From an uncultured Oscillospiraceae bacterium (GTDB taxonomy: Bacteria; Bacillota; Clostridia; Oscillospirales; Oscillospiraceae), in assembly GCA_934668285.1 (NCBI GenBank), contig CAKUNB010000027.1, positions 1 through 14,869 on the forward strand: a DNA stretch of 14,869 nt, written 5' to 3'. The notes below the pieces were generated by a model. That model saw only the letters and a program-made list of their open reading frames with translations. It did no database searches and had not been told where the DNA came from. Shown here in pieces: positions 5,550 to 13,095 of the stretch. Each line of letters opens with the position of its first letter. Within the stretch, counting starts at the first letter, position 1. The position numbers were made by a program, and so were the translations under genes.

Positions 5550-6259
5550 ATGTTCTCACCTCTGTGATAGGCGGCGCGGTATTGCCCGGTTTCCGTGCCG
5601 TCGGGATGGAATTCGATAAAATCCGGCGCATATTGCAGGCCGGGCTTCCCGCCGCGCCGTGCCTCGAGCAGCACAAGGCAGACCGGCGAGGCGGCGGTGT
5701 GGCGGACAAATTGCAGGCGCTTCGGCTCCAGCCCATGCTCGCGCAGGGCGCAGAAAAGGTCGCACAGCCGCTCCGGCCGGTGCACCAGCGCAAACCGCCC
5801 GCCGCTCGGCAGGAGCCACGCCGCCGCCGCGCAGAGCTGGGAAAGATTCAGTGTCCGCTCCGACCGCGCGGCGGCAGCCGCCGTGCTCTCCTTCCCGCTG
5901 CCCACGGGAAAATACGGTGGGTTGGACACCACCGCGTCAAAGCTGCCCGCGGGCAGCAGCAACCGGATTTCCCTGACATCGCCCAGAAGCTGCGTCATTC
6001 TGCCGGAAAGGCCGCTCATTTTTATATTTTCAAGGGCGATTTCGTGCGCCGCCGCGTCCAGCTCGATACCGGTCACGGTGCAGCGCTCGTTCGCCGCGCA
6101 CAGCAGCAACCCCAACGCGCCGCTCCCCGCGCCGAGGTCGGCGACCCGGCCGGTACACAGCGGCGCGGCAAAATGCGCCAGCAGCACGCTGTCCGTCCCC
6201 AGCCGGAAGCTCCCGCCGCCATGGCGCAGCACAATCCCGTTTTGCAGTAATTCTTTCAT
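5546..6259 (-). CDS. trmN6: tRNA1(Val) A37 N6-methyltransferase family (TrmN6/YabB-like)
   Basis: The 237-residue protein is a class I SAM-dependent N6-adenine methyltransferase. The SAM-binding motif I is DLGAGSG (41-47), and the catalytic motif IV is NPPYF (113-117), with the preceding N-terminal LGTDSVLLAHF typical of the YfiC/YabB group that modifies A37 of a valine tRNA. The pairing with rsmI matches the Bacillus yabB-yabC neighbourhood; the small GIY-YIG gene found between them in Bacillus is absent here. It overlaps rsmI by four bases. The start at 6259 has no clear Shine-Dalgarno sequence and lies only 18 bases after the T-run of an intrinsic terminator, which is unusual. The exact tRNA target is inferred from the family. 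Confidence 0.88.
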   Translation of the reverse strand: MKELLQNGIVLRHGGGSFRLGTDSVLLAHFAAPLCTGRVADLGAGSGALGLLLCAANERCTVTGIELDAAAHEIALENIKMSGLSGRMTQLLGDVREIRLLLPAGSFDAVVSNPPYFPVGSGKESTAAAAARSERTLNLSQLCAAAAWLLPSGGRFALVHRPERLCDLFCALREHGLEPKRLQFVRHTAASPVCLVLLEARRGGKPGLQYAPDFIEFHPDGTETGQYRAAYHRGENI

Positions 6260-6277
6260 TTATTTCGTTCAGGTACG

Positions 6278-6305
6278 AAAAAGGAGGCTGTTTTGCAGCC
6301 TCCTT
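6278..6305 (-). terminator. Intrinsic terminator just before trmN6
   Basis: AAGGAGGCTG (6281-6290) and CAGCCTCCTT (6296-6305) form a perfect 10-base-pair stem with a five-base loop. Read on the minus strand it ends in TTTTT (6282-6278). It lies between the tyrosine phosphatase gene and trmN6, both on the minus strand, and could end the first or attenuate the second. A smaller hairpin, TTTCGT/ACGAAA (6263-6268 with 6275-6280), follows it and overlaps the end of its T-run. Confidence 0.85.
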
Positions 6306-6354
6306 CAGACTGTCAAAAAACCACCCAGCGAAAAGCTTCGGAGGGAGGAAAAGT

Positions 6355-6385
6355 GTGAAAGGGAACCGTCAGGGTTCCCTTTCAC
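6355..6385. repeat. Perfect 13-bp palindrome with 5-base loop
   Basis: GTGAAAGGGAACC (6355-6367) pairs perfectly with GGTTCCCTTTCAC (6373-6385). It is part of the palindrome cluster in the gene-free region 6260-6623. On the minus strand it is followed by ACTTTTCC, a weak T-run, so it may also slow transcription. Confidence 0.85.
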
Positions 6386-6409
6386 GTTCAATAACCCCGC
6401 CGCAGCGGG

Positions 6410-6453
6410 CAAAATTGCAAAATAATATTACCTATTTCTATTTTGCAATTTTG
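6410..6453. repeat. Perfect 15-bp AT-rich palindrome with 14-base loop
   Basis: CAAAATTGCAAAATA (6410-6424) pairs perfectly with TATTTTGCAATTTTG (6439-6453). Its strong AT bias stands out in this GC-rich chromosome. The role is unknown; it could be a miniature mobile repeat or a protein-binding site. Confidence 0.85.
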
Positions 6454-6458
6454 AAGGC

Positions 6459-6498
6459 AGCTTGTCGGAAAAGTCCGCAAGGACTTTTTTGACAAGCT
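6459..6498. repeat. 40-base hairpin with GCAA tetraloop
   Basis: AGCTTGTC (6459-6466) pairs with GACAAGCT (6491-6498) and AAAAGTCC (6469-6476) with GGACTTTT (6481-6488), joined by two G-T positions and closed by GCAA, a stable GNRA loop in plus-strand RNA. The inner stem followed by TTTTTT also resembles a plus-strand terminator. Confidence 0.8.
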
Positions 6499-6499
6499 G

Positions 6500-6541
6500 A
6501 AGGGAATGAGGGATGACCTCATGCCCTTGTTTTTAGTTTTT
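6500..6541 (+). terminator. Intrinsic-terminator-like hairpin (plus strand)
   Basis: AAGGG, A, ATGAGG (6500-6511) pairs with CCTCAT, G, CCCTT (6517-6528), with one mismatch, and is followed by TTTTTAGTTTTT (6530-6541) on the plus strand. No plus-strand gene precedes it within 1.7 kb, so either it blocks antisense transcription or it belongs to a repeat element or an unseen small RNA. Confidence 0.65.
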
Positions 6542-6544
6542 CAG

Positions 6545-6595
6545 ACGCGCCACAAGTGCGCGTTGGAATATGTTATGCACCAAAATCGATGGTGC
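6545..6595. repeat. Two short palindromes
   Basis: ACGCGC (6545-6550) pairs with GCGCGT (6558-6563), and GCACC (6577-6581) with GGTGC (6591-6595). They continue the palindrome cluster toward the phosphatase gene. Confidence 0.55.
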
Positions 6596-6601
6596 CTGCA
6601 C

Positions 6602-6626
6602 GGGCCGATGTGGGCATCGGCCCCTA
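6602..6626. repeat. REP-like palindrome abutting a stop codon
   Basis: GGGCCGATG (6602-6610) pairs perfectly with CATCGGCCC (6615-6623) around a TGGG loop. The phosphatase stop codon (TAG on the minus strand, 6624-6626) directly precedes it. From memory, palindromes of the form GTAGGGGCCGAT...ATCGGCCC are scattered in many copies through Oscillospiraceae-type genomes, behaving like REP sequences. That recollection is unverified here. Confidence 0.65.
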
Positions 6627-7091
6627 CGCTTGGGACGGGTGTTCTTGCAGGTAATGCAGGAAGCCGGTCAGGCCGGTTTCGATTTTGGCGGCGGCGCGTT
6701 CAAATTCGCCGGTGTACCATGGGTCATCGAGGTCGCGGGGGCAGTCGGTATAATCCAGCAGCAGCGACAGCTTCCCCGCCGGATCGCCGCCGAACAGGCG
6801 CAGCATTGATTGCCGGTGCCGCTCGGTCATTGCTATGATGTAATCAAACTTTGCGTAGTCCTCCCGCGTGATCTGCCGCGCGTGCTTTCCGTCGCAGGAA
6901 ATGCCGCGTTCGTTCAGCAGCCGCCGCACCGGCGGATAGACCGGCCCGCCGTGCTCCTCGTCGGAAACGCCCGCCGAGGCAATGAAAAACCGGTCGGCAA
7001 GGCCCGCCTTCTCGACCATATCACGCAGCAGGAACTCCGCCATCGGGCTTCTGCAAATATTCCCCGTACAGACAAACAAAATTCGGAGCAT
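6624..7091 (-). CDS. Low-molecular-weight protein tyrosine phosphatase
   Basis: This 155-residue protein is a low-molecular-weight tyrosine phosphatase, a cytoplasmic enzyme that removes phosphate from tyrosine (or, in some Firmicutes, arginine) residues. The catalytic loop is CTGNICRS at 8-15, matching CX5R-S with nucleophile Cys 8, and the general acid is the Asp in DDPW (122-125). Length is normal for the family. The start is ATG 7091, preceded by GGGGGAGAGG; an in-frame upstream extension to 7184 would include that ribosome site and adds a non-conserved basic stretch. The gene is alone, divergent from rlmI. Its last codons run into a REP-like palindrome, which supplies the TAG stop. The arsenate-reductase branch of the same fold is less likely given DPW and the loop sequence. 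The protein substrate is unknown. Confidence 0.92.
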   Translation of the reverse strand: MLRILFVCTGNICRSPMAEFLLRDMVEKAGLADRFFIASAGVSDEEHGGPVYPPVRRLLNERGISCDGKHARQITREDYAKFDYIIAMTERHRQSMLRLFGGDPAGKLSLLLDYTDCPRDLDDPWYTGEFERAAAKIETGLTGFLHYLQEHPSQA

Positions 7092-7120
7092 TGCCTCTCC
7101 CCCTTTACATTTCTGCGACC

Positions 7121-7149
7121 ATTTAAGCACAGATTCCCGAACTATGCAA
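7121..7149 (-). promoter_or_regulatory. Candidate promoter for the phosphatase gene
   Basis: On the minus strand TTGCAT (7149-7144), 17 bases and TTAAAT (7126-7121), with TG two bases before the -10, form a moderate extended -10 promoter about 30 bases upstream of the start codon. Confidence 0.4.
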
Positions 7150-7177
7150 GCCCTGCCGACTTTTTTCGTTTTCCTGC

Positions 7178-7206
7178 TGTGCAAACTGGCAAATCTATGC
7201 TATAAT
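7178..7206 (+). promoter_or_regulatory. Extended -10 promoter for the rlmI operon
   Basis: A perfect TATAAT (7201-7206) preceded by TGC makes an extended -10; the -35 (TGTGCA, 7178-7183) is poor at 17 bases. Transcription would begin near 7213, 25 bases before rlmI, and probably serves the whole plus-strand operon to mnmG. Confidence 0.75.
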
Positions 7207-7237
7207 AAATTGCTAAACAGAAACAGGAAGGGTCACT

Positions 7238-8416
7238 ATGGAACTGGGACAGCTTTGTCTGCGGCGCGGCGAGGAAAAGAAGCTCCTTGCCGGCCAGCAG
7301 TGGATTTTTGATAACGAAGCCGATTGGGTCGACGAGCGCTGCCGCGACGGCGAGGTCGTCGAGGTCATCGACAGCCGTCTCCGCTTTGTCGGCAAGGGCT
7401 TTTTCAACAGCCGCTCGAAGATCGTCGTGCGGCTGCTGACGCGCGACCGTGACGAGGTCATCGACCGCGACTTTTTCCGCTGTCGTCTGCTGGCCGCGTG
7501 GGTGAACCGGCAGCGGCTCGGGTTTTCGAACGCCTGCCGCGTCGTCTTCGGCGAGGCCGACGGGCTACCGGGGCTGACAGTCGACAAATTTGCCGACTGC
7601 CTGTCCTTTCAGATCGTCTGCCTCGGCATGGAGCGGCGCAAGGCGGAGCTGATTGAGCTGCTGGCCGAGCTGTTTCATCCGGCCTGCATTTATGAGCGCA
7701 ACGATCTCGCCGTCCGCGAAAAGGAGGGCCTGCTGCAGCAAAAGGGCTGCGTCTACGGCGCGGTCCCGGCAGAGCTGGTCATCCGCGAGCACGACGCGTA
7801 CATGGCAGTCGATCTGGAAAACGGGCAGAAAACCGGCCACTTCCTCGACCAACAGGAAAACCGCGGCCATCTGCGCCCCTATTGCAAGGGGCAGACCGTG
7901 CTTGACCTCTGCTGCCACACGGGCGGCTTTTCCGTCCATGCCGCGCTCTACGGCGCGGCGCAGGTCGAGGCCGTGGACGTGTCCGAGGGCGCCTTGCAGA
8001 TGGTGCTGGAAAATGCGGCGCGCAACGGCGTTGCGGAACAGATATCGACTGTCTGCGCCAATGTCTTTGACCTTGTCAAGCAGTACACCGTCGAACAGCA
8101 GCACTTCGGCGTTGTGATCTGCGACCCGCCCGCCTTTGCCAAGAGCAAGCGGGCGCTCGAGGGCGCATATCGCGGCTACAAGGAGCTGAATCTGCGCTGC
8201 ATGAGGCTGGTCGAGGCGGGCGGATTTCTTGTAACGTGCTCCTGCAGCCAGTTCATGACGCAGCCGCTGTTCGAGCAGATGCTCCGCGACGCGGCGGCCG
8301 ACAGCGGGCGGAACGTCCGGCTGCTGGAACGGCTGGTGCAGTCGCGCGACCATCCAGCCTCGCTCAGCGACGAGCACACGCACTATCTCAAGGGCTGCAT
8401 TTTGCAGGTTTTTTAG
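7238..8416 (+). CDS. rlmI: 23S rRNA m5C methyltransferase RlmI-like
   Basis: The 392-residue protein is a class I rRNA cytosine-5 methyltransferase of the RlmI (YccW) family, which modifies C1962 of 23S rRNA in E. coli. An N-terminal PUA RNA-binding domain (about 2-75) precedes a linker domain containing EADGLPGLTVDKF and a C-terminal SAM-binding domain with motif I VLDLCCHTGGFS (221-232), motif IV CDPPAF (295-300) and the TCSCS segment (333-337) bearing the expected catalytic Cys. GGAAGGG lies upstream of the ATG. It is the first gene of the plus-strand operon, with its stop overlapping the AGGAGG of the next gene. The close paralogue RlmL/RlmK lacks this PUA arrangement, so RlmI is the better call, but the modified base is inferred. 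Confidence 0.9.
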   Translation: MELGQLCLRRGEEKKLLAGQQWIFDNEADWVDERCRDGEVVEVIDSRLRFVGKGFFNSRSKIVVRLLTRDRDEVIDRDFFRCRLLAAWVNRQRLGFSNACRVVFGEADGLPGLTVDKFADCLSFQIVCLGMERRKAELIELLAELFHPACIYERNDLAVREKEGLLQQKGCVYGAVPAELVIREHDAYMAVDLENGQKTGHFLDQQENRGHLRPYCKGQTVLDLCCHTGGFSVHAALYGAAQVEAVDVSEGALQMVLENAARNGVAEQISTVCANVFDLVKQYTVEQQHFGVVICDPPAFAKSKRALEGAYRGYKELNLRCMRLVEAGGFLVTCSCSQFMTQPLFEQMLRDAAADSGRNVRLLERLVQSRDHPASLSDEHTHYLKGCILQVF

Positions 8417-8428
8417 GAGGCGGTTCGC

Positions 8429-9235
8429 TTGCAATACGAAAAAATCGCCGCGCTCGTCCGCGAGGCGGGCGCGATCGTGCGCAGGGCGGCGCACATTGAA
8501 GACTCCGTCCGCCAAAAGTCGCTGCCCTGCGATCTGGTAACGCAATACGACACGCAGGTGCAGGAATACCTGCGGCAGGGATTGAAGGCCATCGTGCCGG
8601 AGGCGGGCTTCCTCGGCGAGGAGGAGGCTTCGCACGACATTGCCGGAAAATCCGCGTGGTTCATCGTCGACCCCATCGACGGCACGACCAATTTTATCCG
8701 CCATCTGCACCACAGCGCAATTTCCGTCGGCCTGTATCGGAACGGGCAGATGGAATACGGCGCGGTGTATAACCCGTATTTTGACGAGCTGTTCACCGCC
8801 GAGCGCGGCAGGGGCGCTTATCTGAACGGCGTGCGGCTTCAGGTCAACGCCGTCCCGCTGGCAAGGTCGCTGGCGCTGGTCGGCTCCTCGCTGTATGACC
8901 GCCCGACCGTGCCGCTGACGCTGCGGATTCTGAACGGGCTGTTCCCGCGCGTGATGGACTTTCGCCGCGGCGGCGCGGCGGCGCTGGACTTTTGCTATCT
9001 CGCCGCCGGTCGCGGAGACGTCTTCTTTGAATGCAGCCTCTCGCCGTGGGACTGCGCGGCGGGGAGCCTCATTGCCGAGGAGGCCGGTGCGATTGTCACC
9101 ACCCTCAGCGGGCAGCCGCTGCACTTTGATTCTGTCTGCTCCGTCGCCGTTGGCAATTCCGTAAACCATTCAGAGCTGATGGAGCTTGTCAACCAAATCA
9201 CCGCCGAGCCTTACATGAAAGGAAGAATCCGATGA
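8429..9235 (+). CDS. suhB: Inositol monophosphatase family protein (SuhB-like)
   Basis: The 268-residue protein belongs to the Mg2+-dependent inositol monophosphatase family. The metal-binding motifs are all present: GEEE (63-66), DPIDGTTNF (81-89) and WDCAAGSLIAEEAG (207-220). Members hydrolyse inositol phosphates, related sugar phosphates or nucleotides, and in E. coli SuhB also acts in rRNA transcription antitermination. Either role is possible here; the surrounding genes for rRNA and tRNA maturation make the second worth considering, though that is inference. The start is TTG 8429, chosen because a perfect AGGAGG (8415-8420) lies eight bases upstream and there is no nearby in-frame ATG. 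Its stop overlaps the next start as ATGA, suggesting coupled translation. The symbol is by family resemblance only. Confidence 0.87.
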   Translation: MQYEKIAALVREAGAIVRRAAHIEDSVRQKSLPCDLVTQYDTQVQEYLRQGLKAIVPEAGFLGEEEASHDIAGKSAWFIVDPIDGTTNFIRHLHHSAISVGLYRNGQMEYGAVYNPYFDELFTAERGRGAYLNGVRLQVNAVPLARSLALVGSSLYDRPTVPLTLRILNGLFPRVMDFRRGGAAALDFCYLAAGRGDVFFECSLSPWDCAAGSLIAEEAGAIVTTLSGQPLHFDSVCSVAVGNSVNHSELMELVNQITAEPYMKGRIR

Positions 9236-11010
9236 AAAAAAGAAAACTTCTGGCCCTCCTCGCCGCGCTGCTGACGGTCAGCCTGCTGCTGAGTGGCTGC
9301 GTCTTCGGCCTGCCCGCCGACGTGCTGGATCGCCTACTCGACACGACGACCGAAACGCCGACCGAGGCTCCCACGCAGACGCCGACGGAAACGCCGATCC
9401 CCTTTGAGCGGGATGCCGAGCCGCTGTTTGATGCGGTATCCTTTGACGAAATGCAATACGAGCGGCCCGACCGCGAGGCGCTGTGCAATGAGCTTGCCGA
9501 TGTGCAGGCGCTGGTGGAGCAGGGCGGCGCGCTGGACGAGGTGCTCGACGCGTTCGACGCGGCGTACAACGACTATCTCGTTTTTGACACGATGGCCTCC
9601 CTCGCCTACATCCACTACACGCTGGATCTGGAGGACACGTTCTACACGGAGGAAAATTCGTGGTTTGACGAGCAGAGTCCGCTGGTGTCGCAGGCGCTGG
9701 AAAAGTGCTACATTGCGATGTCGCAAAGCCCGCTGCGGGACGACTTGGAGGACGAGCTTTTCGGCGAGGGCTTCTTCGAATTCTACGACGAAAATCAGGT
9801 CTACTCCAACGACCGCGTGGTCGAGCTGATGCAGCAGGATGCGGCGCTGCAGACCGAATACATGTCGCTGCAAAGCAACCGCACCATCGAATGGAACGGG
9901 CAGGAGCAGCTGTTTGACGACGTGATGGACGCGGTGAGCAGCGATTTTACCTCATACTTGGCCGCCTACAAGGCCTATTACAACAAGTACAATCCCCTTG
10001 TTGCAGATATTTTCATACGGCAGATCAGGGTGCGCAAGGAGATCGCGCAGGAGCTGGACTACGACAGCTACGCCGACTTTGCCTACGAATACACCTACCA
10101 GCGCGACTACACGCCCGCACAGGCAGCGCAGTATACCGGCGACATTGCCGAGCAGATGAGCGGCCTGTTCTATGCCGCTGCCTACGGCTCGTACTCGGAG
10201 GACATGGACGTGCAGACCAGCTTTGCGCTGCTGGCCGACGCAGCGGAGACCTTCGGCGGCGAAATCAAGCAGGCGTATGACTACATGCTGGAATACGGTC
10301 TCTATGATCTGACGGAGTCGCCGAGCAAAATGCCCGGCTCCTACATGACCTACCTCAGCGCCTATGAGATGCCCTTCCTGTATGTCTCCCCGACCGGAAC
10401 GATTGACGACCTGCTGACTGAGACGCACGAGTTCGGCCATTTCGTCGACGGCTACGTCAACTGCGGCGGAACCACCGCGATTGACTGCAACGAGATTTTC
10501 TCGCAGGGTCTGGAATTTCTGATGCTCAGCCGCGCGAGACTGACGCAGGCGCAGCAGCAGGCGCTCACTGTTTCCAAGGTCTCCGATTCCGTGATGGTCT
10601 TCCTCGGGCAGGGCTGCTACGCCGCCTTTGAGCAGGCCGCCTACGAGCTGCCCGACGACCAGCTTACCGCCGAAAACCTGAATCAGCTCTTTTTGCAGTG
10701 CAACGAGGCCTTCGGCATGGGCGTGCCCGGCCTTGAGGACATCGTTGCGCCGGGCTGGATCGATATCCAGCACTTCCTGATCGCGCCGTTTTATGTCATC
10801 AGCTACTGCATCTCCAATGACGCCGCCCTGCAGATTTTCCAGCTCGAGGAGGAAAGCGGAACGGGTCTGGAGGCTTACCGGACACTGATGAGCCTGTCGG
10901 CGGAGAATACCGTTCTGAATCTGCTCGACGAGGCGGGGCTGGAATCGCCCTTTGCCGCCGGACGCGTCGCCGAGCTGACGGAATTTCTGATGAAAGAGAT
11001 TTATCAATGA
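9232..11010 (+). CDS. M3-family metallopeptidase lipoprotein (oligoendopeptidase F-like)
   Basis: This 592-residue protein is a surface-anchored member of the M3 (thimet/PepF) zinc peptidases, which cut short oligopeptides inside a closed channel. It has a lipoprotein signal with lipobox LLSGC (lipidated Cys 23), a Thr/Pro/Glu linker (38-57), then the mostly helical M3 fold. Zinc ligands are HEFGH (399-403) and Glu 428 in GLEFL, the 25-residue spacing normal for M3. YVISYCISND (521-530) matches the conserved substrate-binding region. Most bacterial PepF enzymes are cytoplasmic, so an exported form probably trims peptides outside the cell for uptake; that role is inferred. It overlaps the gene before and the gene after (mnmE) by ATGA, an odd position for a surface peptidase. 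AAAGGAAG precedes the start. Confidence 0.88.
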   Translation: MKKRKLLALLAALLTVSLLLSGCVFGLPADVLDRLLDTTTETPTEAPTQTPTETPIPFERDAEPLFDAVSFDEMQYERPDREALCNELADVQALVEQGGALDEVLDAFDAAYNDYLVFDTMASLAYIHYTLDLEDTFYTEENSWFDEQSPLVSQALEKCYIAMSQSPLRDDLEDELFGEGFFEFYDENQVYSNDRVVELMQQDAALQTEYMSLQSNRTIEWNGQEQLFDDVMDAVSSDFTSYLAAYKAYYNKYNPLVADIFIRQIRVRKEIAQELDYDSYADFAYEYTYQRDYTPAQAAQYTGDIAEQMSGLFYAAAYGSYSEDMDVQTSFALLADAAETFGGEIKQAYDYMLEYGLYDLTESPSKMPGSYMTYLSAYEMPFLYVSPTGTIDDLLTETHEFGHFVDGYVNCGGTTAIDCNEIFSQGLEFLMLSRARLTQAQQQALTVSKVSDSVMVFLGQGCYAAFEQAAYELPDDQLTAENLNQLFLQCNEAFGMGVPGLEDIVAPGWIDIQHFLIAPFYVISYCISNDAALQIFQLEEESGTGLEAYRTLMSLSAENTVLNLLDEAGLESPFAAGRVAELTEFLMKEIYQ

Positions 11011-12377
11011 GTCACTGTAACGATGTTATTGCCGCCATTGCCACGGGGAAAAGCCCCTGTGCAATCGGCATTCTCCGCCTCTCCGGCGCGGGCTGCGCCG
11101 AGGTTGCCGGAACGGTCTTTTCCCTTGACAGCGGTCTGCGTTTGGCCGACGCGCCGAATCGGAAGCTGCTGCTTGGGACGCTGCACGACCGGAAGGGGCG
11201 CGTGATCGATCAGGCGATGGCGGTTTACTGCCGCGCGCCGCACAGCTATACCGGCGAGGACACCGTTGAGCTGCAATGCCACGGCTCCCCTGCCATGCTC
11301 GCCGCCGCTTTGGAGGCGCTGTTTGCCGCCGGAGCACGGCAGGCAGGCCCCGGCGAGTTTACAAAGCGCGCCTTCCTCAACGGGCAGCTGGATCTGACGC
11401 AGGCCGAGGCCGTCATCGATCTGATCGACGCGGAGACGGCGGATGCCGCCGCGAATGCCGCCGGTCAGCTCGGCGGCGCGTTGTTGCGGAGACTGACGCC
11501 GGTTTACGACCGGATGACCGATCTTTGCAGCCATTTTCACGCCGTCCTGGACTATCCGGACGAGGATATCGAGGACTTCGGGCTGGACGAGCTGAGCGGA
11601 ACGCTGGAATTCGCCCGCGCGGAGCTGCGGCGGCTGCTGGCCACCTACGAGCGCGGCTCGTTCCTTAAAAACGGCGTCCGCACCGTTCTGCTCGGCAGGC
11701 CAAACGCTGGAAAATCCTCGCTGTTTAACGCGCTGGCCGGTTTTGACCGCGTGATCGTCACGGAGATTGCCGGAACGACGCGCGACACGGTGGAGGAAAC
11801 CGTCCGCGTTGGAAGCGTGCTCCTGCGGCTGACGGATACCGCCGGTATCCGCGAGGCTGCCGATTGCATCGAGGCCCTCGGCGTAGAGCGCTCGGAGGAG
11901 GCGGCAAAGGCTGCGGAGCTTGCGATTTTCGTCTGCGACGGCGCGCAGCCGCTGAACGACGAGGATCGCCGCGCGATCGAGTCCGCAAAGCGCGCGCCGT
12001 ATGCAATCGCCGTAATCAACAAGGCCGATCTGCCGCTGCGCGTCCGGCCGGAGGAGCTGCCGTTTGAGACGGTGCTCACCCTCTCGGCGCTGACGGGCGA
12101 GCATTTGCAGGCGCTGCTCGGCTGGGTAGAGGAGCGCTTTGGCGGCGAGACGCACTGCGACGGCTCGCTTCTGACCAATCCCCGCCAGTTTGGCGCGATT
12201 ACCCGCGCTGCCGACGCCATCGGCCGTGCGCAGTCCGCACTGGCGGACGGCCTCACGCCGGACGCAGTGCTGACCGATGTAGAGGACGCCATGCAGGCGC
12301 TCGGCGAGGTCACGGGCCGCACCGTCCGCGAGGACATCACAAACCGCATCTTTTCACGCTTCTGCGTGGGAAAATAG
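11007..12377 (+). CDS. mnmE: tRNA uridine-34 modification GTPase MnmE
   Basis: The 456-residue protein is MnmE (TrmE), the GTPase that with MnmG installs the aminomethyl-type group on uridine 34 of tRNAs reading NNA/NNG codons. The N-terminal folate-binding domain shows IATGKSPCAIGILRLSG and PHSYTGEDTVE; GPGEFTKRAFLNGQLDL marks the start of the helical domain. The inserted G domain has G1 GRPNAGKSS (230-238), G2 TTRDT (257-261), G3 DTAG (277-280) and G4 NKAD (338-341). The protein ends in FCVGK, the family's C(I/V/L)GK motif with the essential Cys. Its ATG overlaps the peptidase stop (ATGA) with a weak ribosome site, so it depends on translation of the upstream gene. rsmG follows after eight bases. 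Confidence 0.97.
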   Translation: MSHCNDVIAAIATGKSPCAIGILRLSGAGCAEVAGTVFSLDSGLRLADAPNRKLLLGTLHDRKGRVIDQAMAVYCRAPHSYTGEDTVELQCHGSPAMLAAALEALFAAGARQAGPGEFTKRAFLNGQLDLTQAEAVIDLIDAETADAAANAAGQLGGALLRRLTPVYDRMTDLCSHFHAVLDYPDEDIEDFGLDELSGTLEFARAELRRLLATYERGSFLKNGVRTVLLGRPNAGKSSLFNALAGFDRVIVTEIAGTTRDTVEETVRVGSVLLRLTDTAGIREAADCIEALGVERSEEAAKAAELAIFVCDGAQPLNDEDRRAIESAKRAPYAIAVINKADLPLRVRPEELPFETVLTLSALTGEHLQALLGWVEERFGGETHCDGSLLTNPRQFGAITRAADAIGRAQSALADGLTPDAVLTDVEDAMQALGEVTGRTVREDITNRIFSRFCVGK

Positions 12378-12385
12378 GAGCCGCT

Positions 12386-13072
12386 ATGAAGGATATTTTA
12401 CGCGAGGAGGCCCGACGGCTGGGGCTTTCGCTGACGGAGCAACAGCTGGCGCAGTGCGAGCGCTTTTCCGCCGCTCTGCTGGAAAAAAACAAGGTCATGA
12501 ATCTGACGGCCATCACCGAGCCGGAGGCCGTTGCGCGGCTGCATTTTGCCGACTGTCTGGCTCTGCTGAAGGTCGAGGATTTTCGCGGCAAGCGCGTGAT
12601 CGACGTCGGCTGCGGTGCAGGCTTCCCCGGCGTCCCGCTCAAGCTCGGCGAGCCGTCCATCGCGCTGACGCTGCTCGACAGCCTCCAAAAGCGCGTCAAT
12701 TGGCTGCGCGAAACGCTGGACGCGCTGTCAGTCCCCGCCGTGTGCGTCGCCGCGCGTGCGGAGGAATACGCCCATCGGGAGGAATTCGATATTGCCGTTT
12801 CCCGCGCCGTCGCACGGCTGAACGTGCTGTGCGAGCTTTGCCTTCCGTTCGTTCGGGTCGGCGGCTGCTTTATCGCGATGAAGGCGGCAGCCGCCCGGGA
12901 AGAACTCGACGAGGCAAAACGCGCCGTTTCCCTCCTCGGCGGCAAGGTCGAGCGCGTTGCTCCCTACGCAATCGGCGAGGCTGAGCACTACGCCGTCGTC
13001 ATCCGCAAGGTCAGGGCCACGCCCCCCGCCTATCCCCGCCGGTTTTCCAAAATCAAGCAGTCTCCCCTGTAA
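12386..13072 (+). CDS. rsmG: 16S rRNA m7G527 methyltransferase RsmG
   Basis: This 228-residue protein is RsmG (GidB), which methylates N7 of G527 in 16S rRNA; loss of it is known to give low-level streptomycin resistance. Family marks are [10 protein letters not shown] near residue 38, the SAM-binding motif [15 protein letters not shown] (71-85), [12 protein letters not shown] and the [10 protein letters not shown] segment. Length is normal. AGGAG, overlapping the mnmE stop codon (TAGGAG), lies close before the ATG. It stands between mnmE and mnmG, whereas the usual order is mnmE-mnmG-rsmG; the three remain in one operon. Confidence 0.96.
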   Translation: MKDILREEARRLGLSLTEQQLAQCERFSAALLEKNKVMNLTAITEPEAVARLHFADCLALLKVEDFRGKRVIDVGCGAGFPGVPLKLGEPSIALTLLDSLQKRVNWLRETLDALSVPAVCVAARAEEYAHREEFDIAVSRAVARLNVLCELCLPFVRVGGCFIAMKAAAAREELDEAKRAVSLLGGKVERVAPYAIGEAEHYAVVIRKVRATPPAYPRRFSKIKQSPL

Positions 13073-13095
13073 CTCTCGCAAAGGATCTGATCAAT

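Noticed and set aside
7092..7184. A 31-residue N-terminal extension of the tyrosine phosphatase
   Set aside because: It would translate through the GGGGGAGAGG ribosome site, and the family begins directly at MLRILFVCTGN.
7565..9169. A 534-codon minus-strand frame
   Set aside because: It is antisense to rlmI and the inositol-phosphatase-family gene, which carry intact catalytic motifs. It has no family-like motifs.
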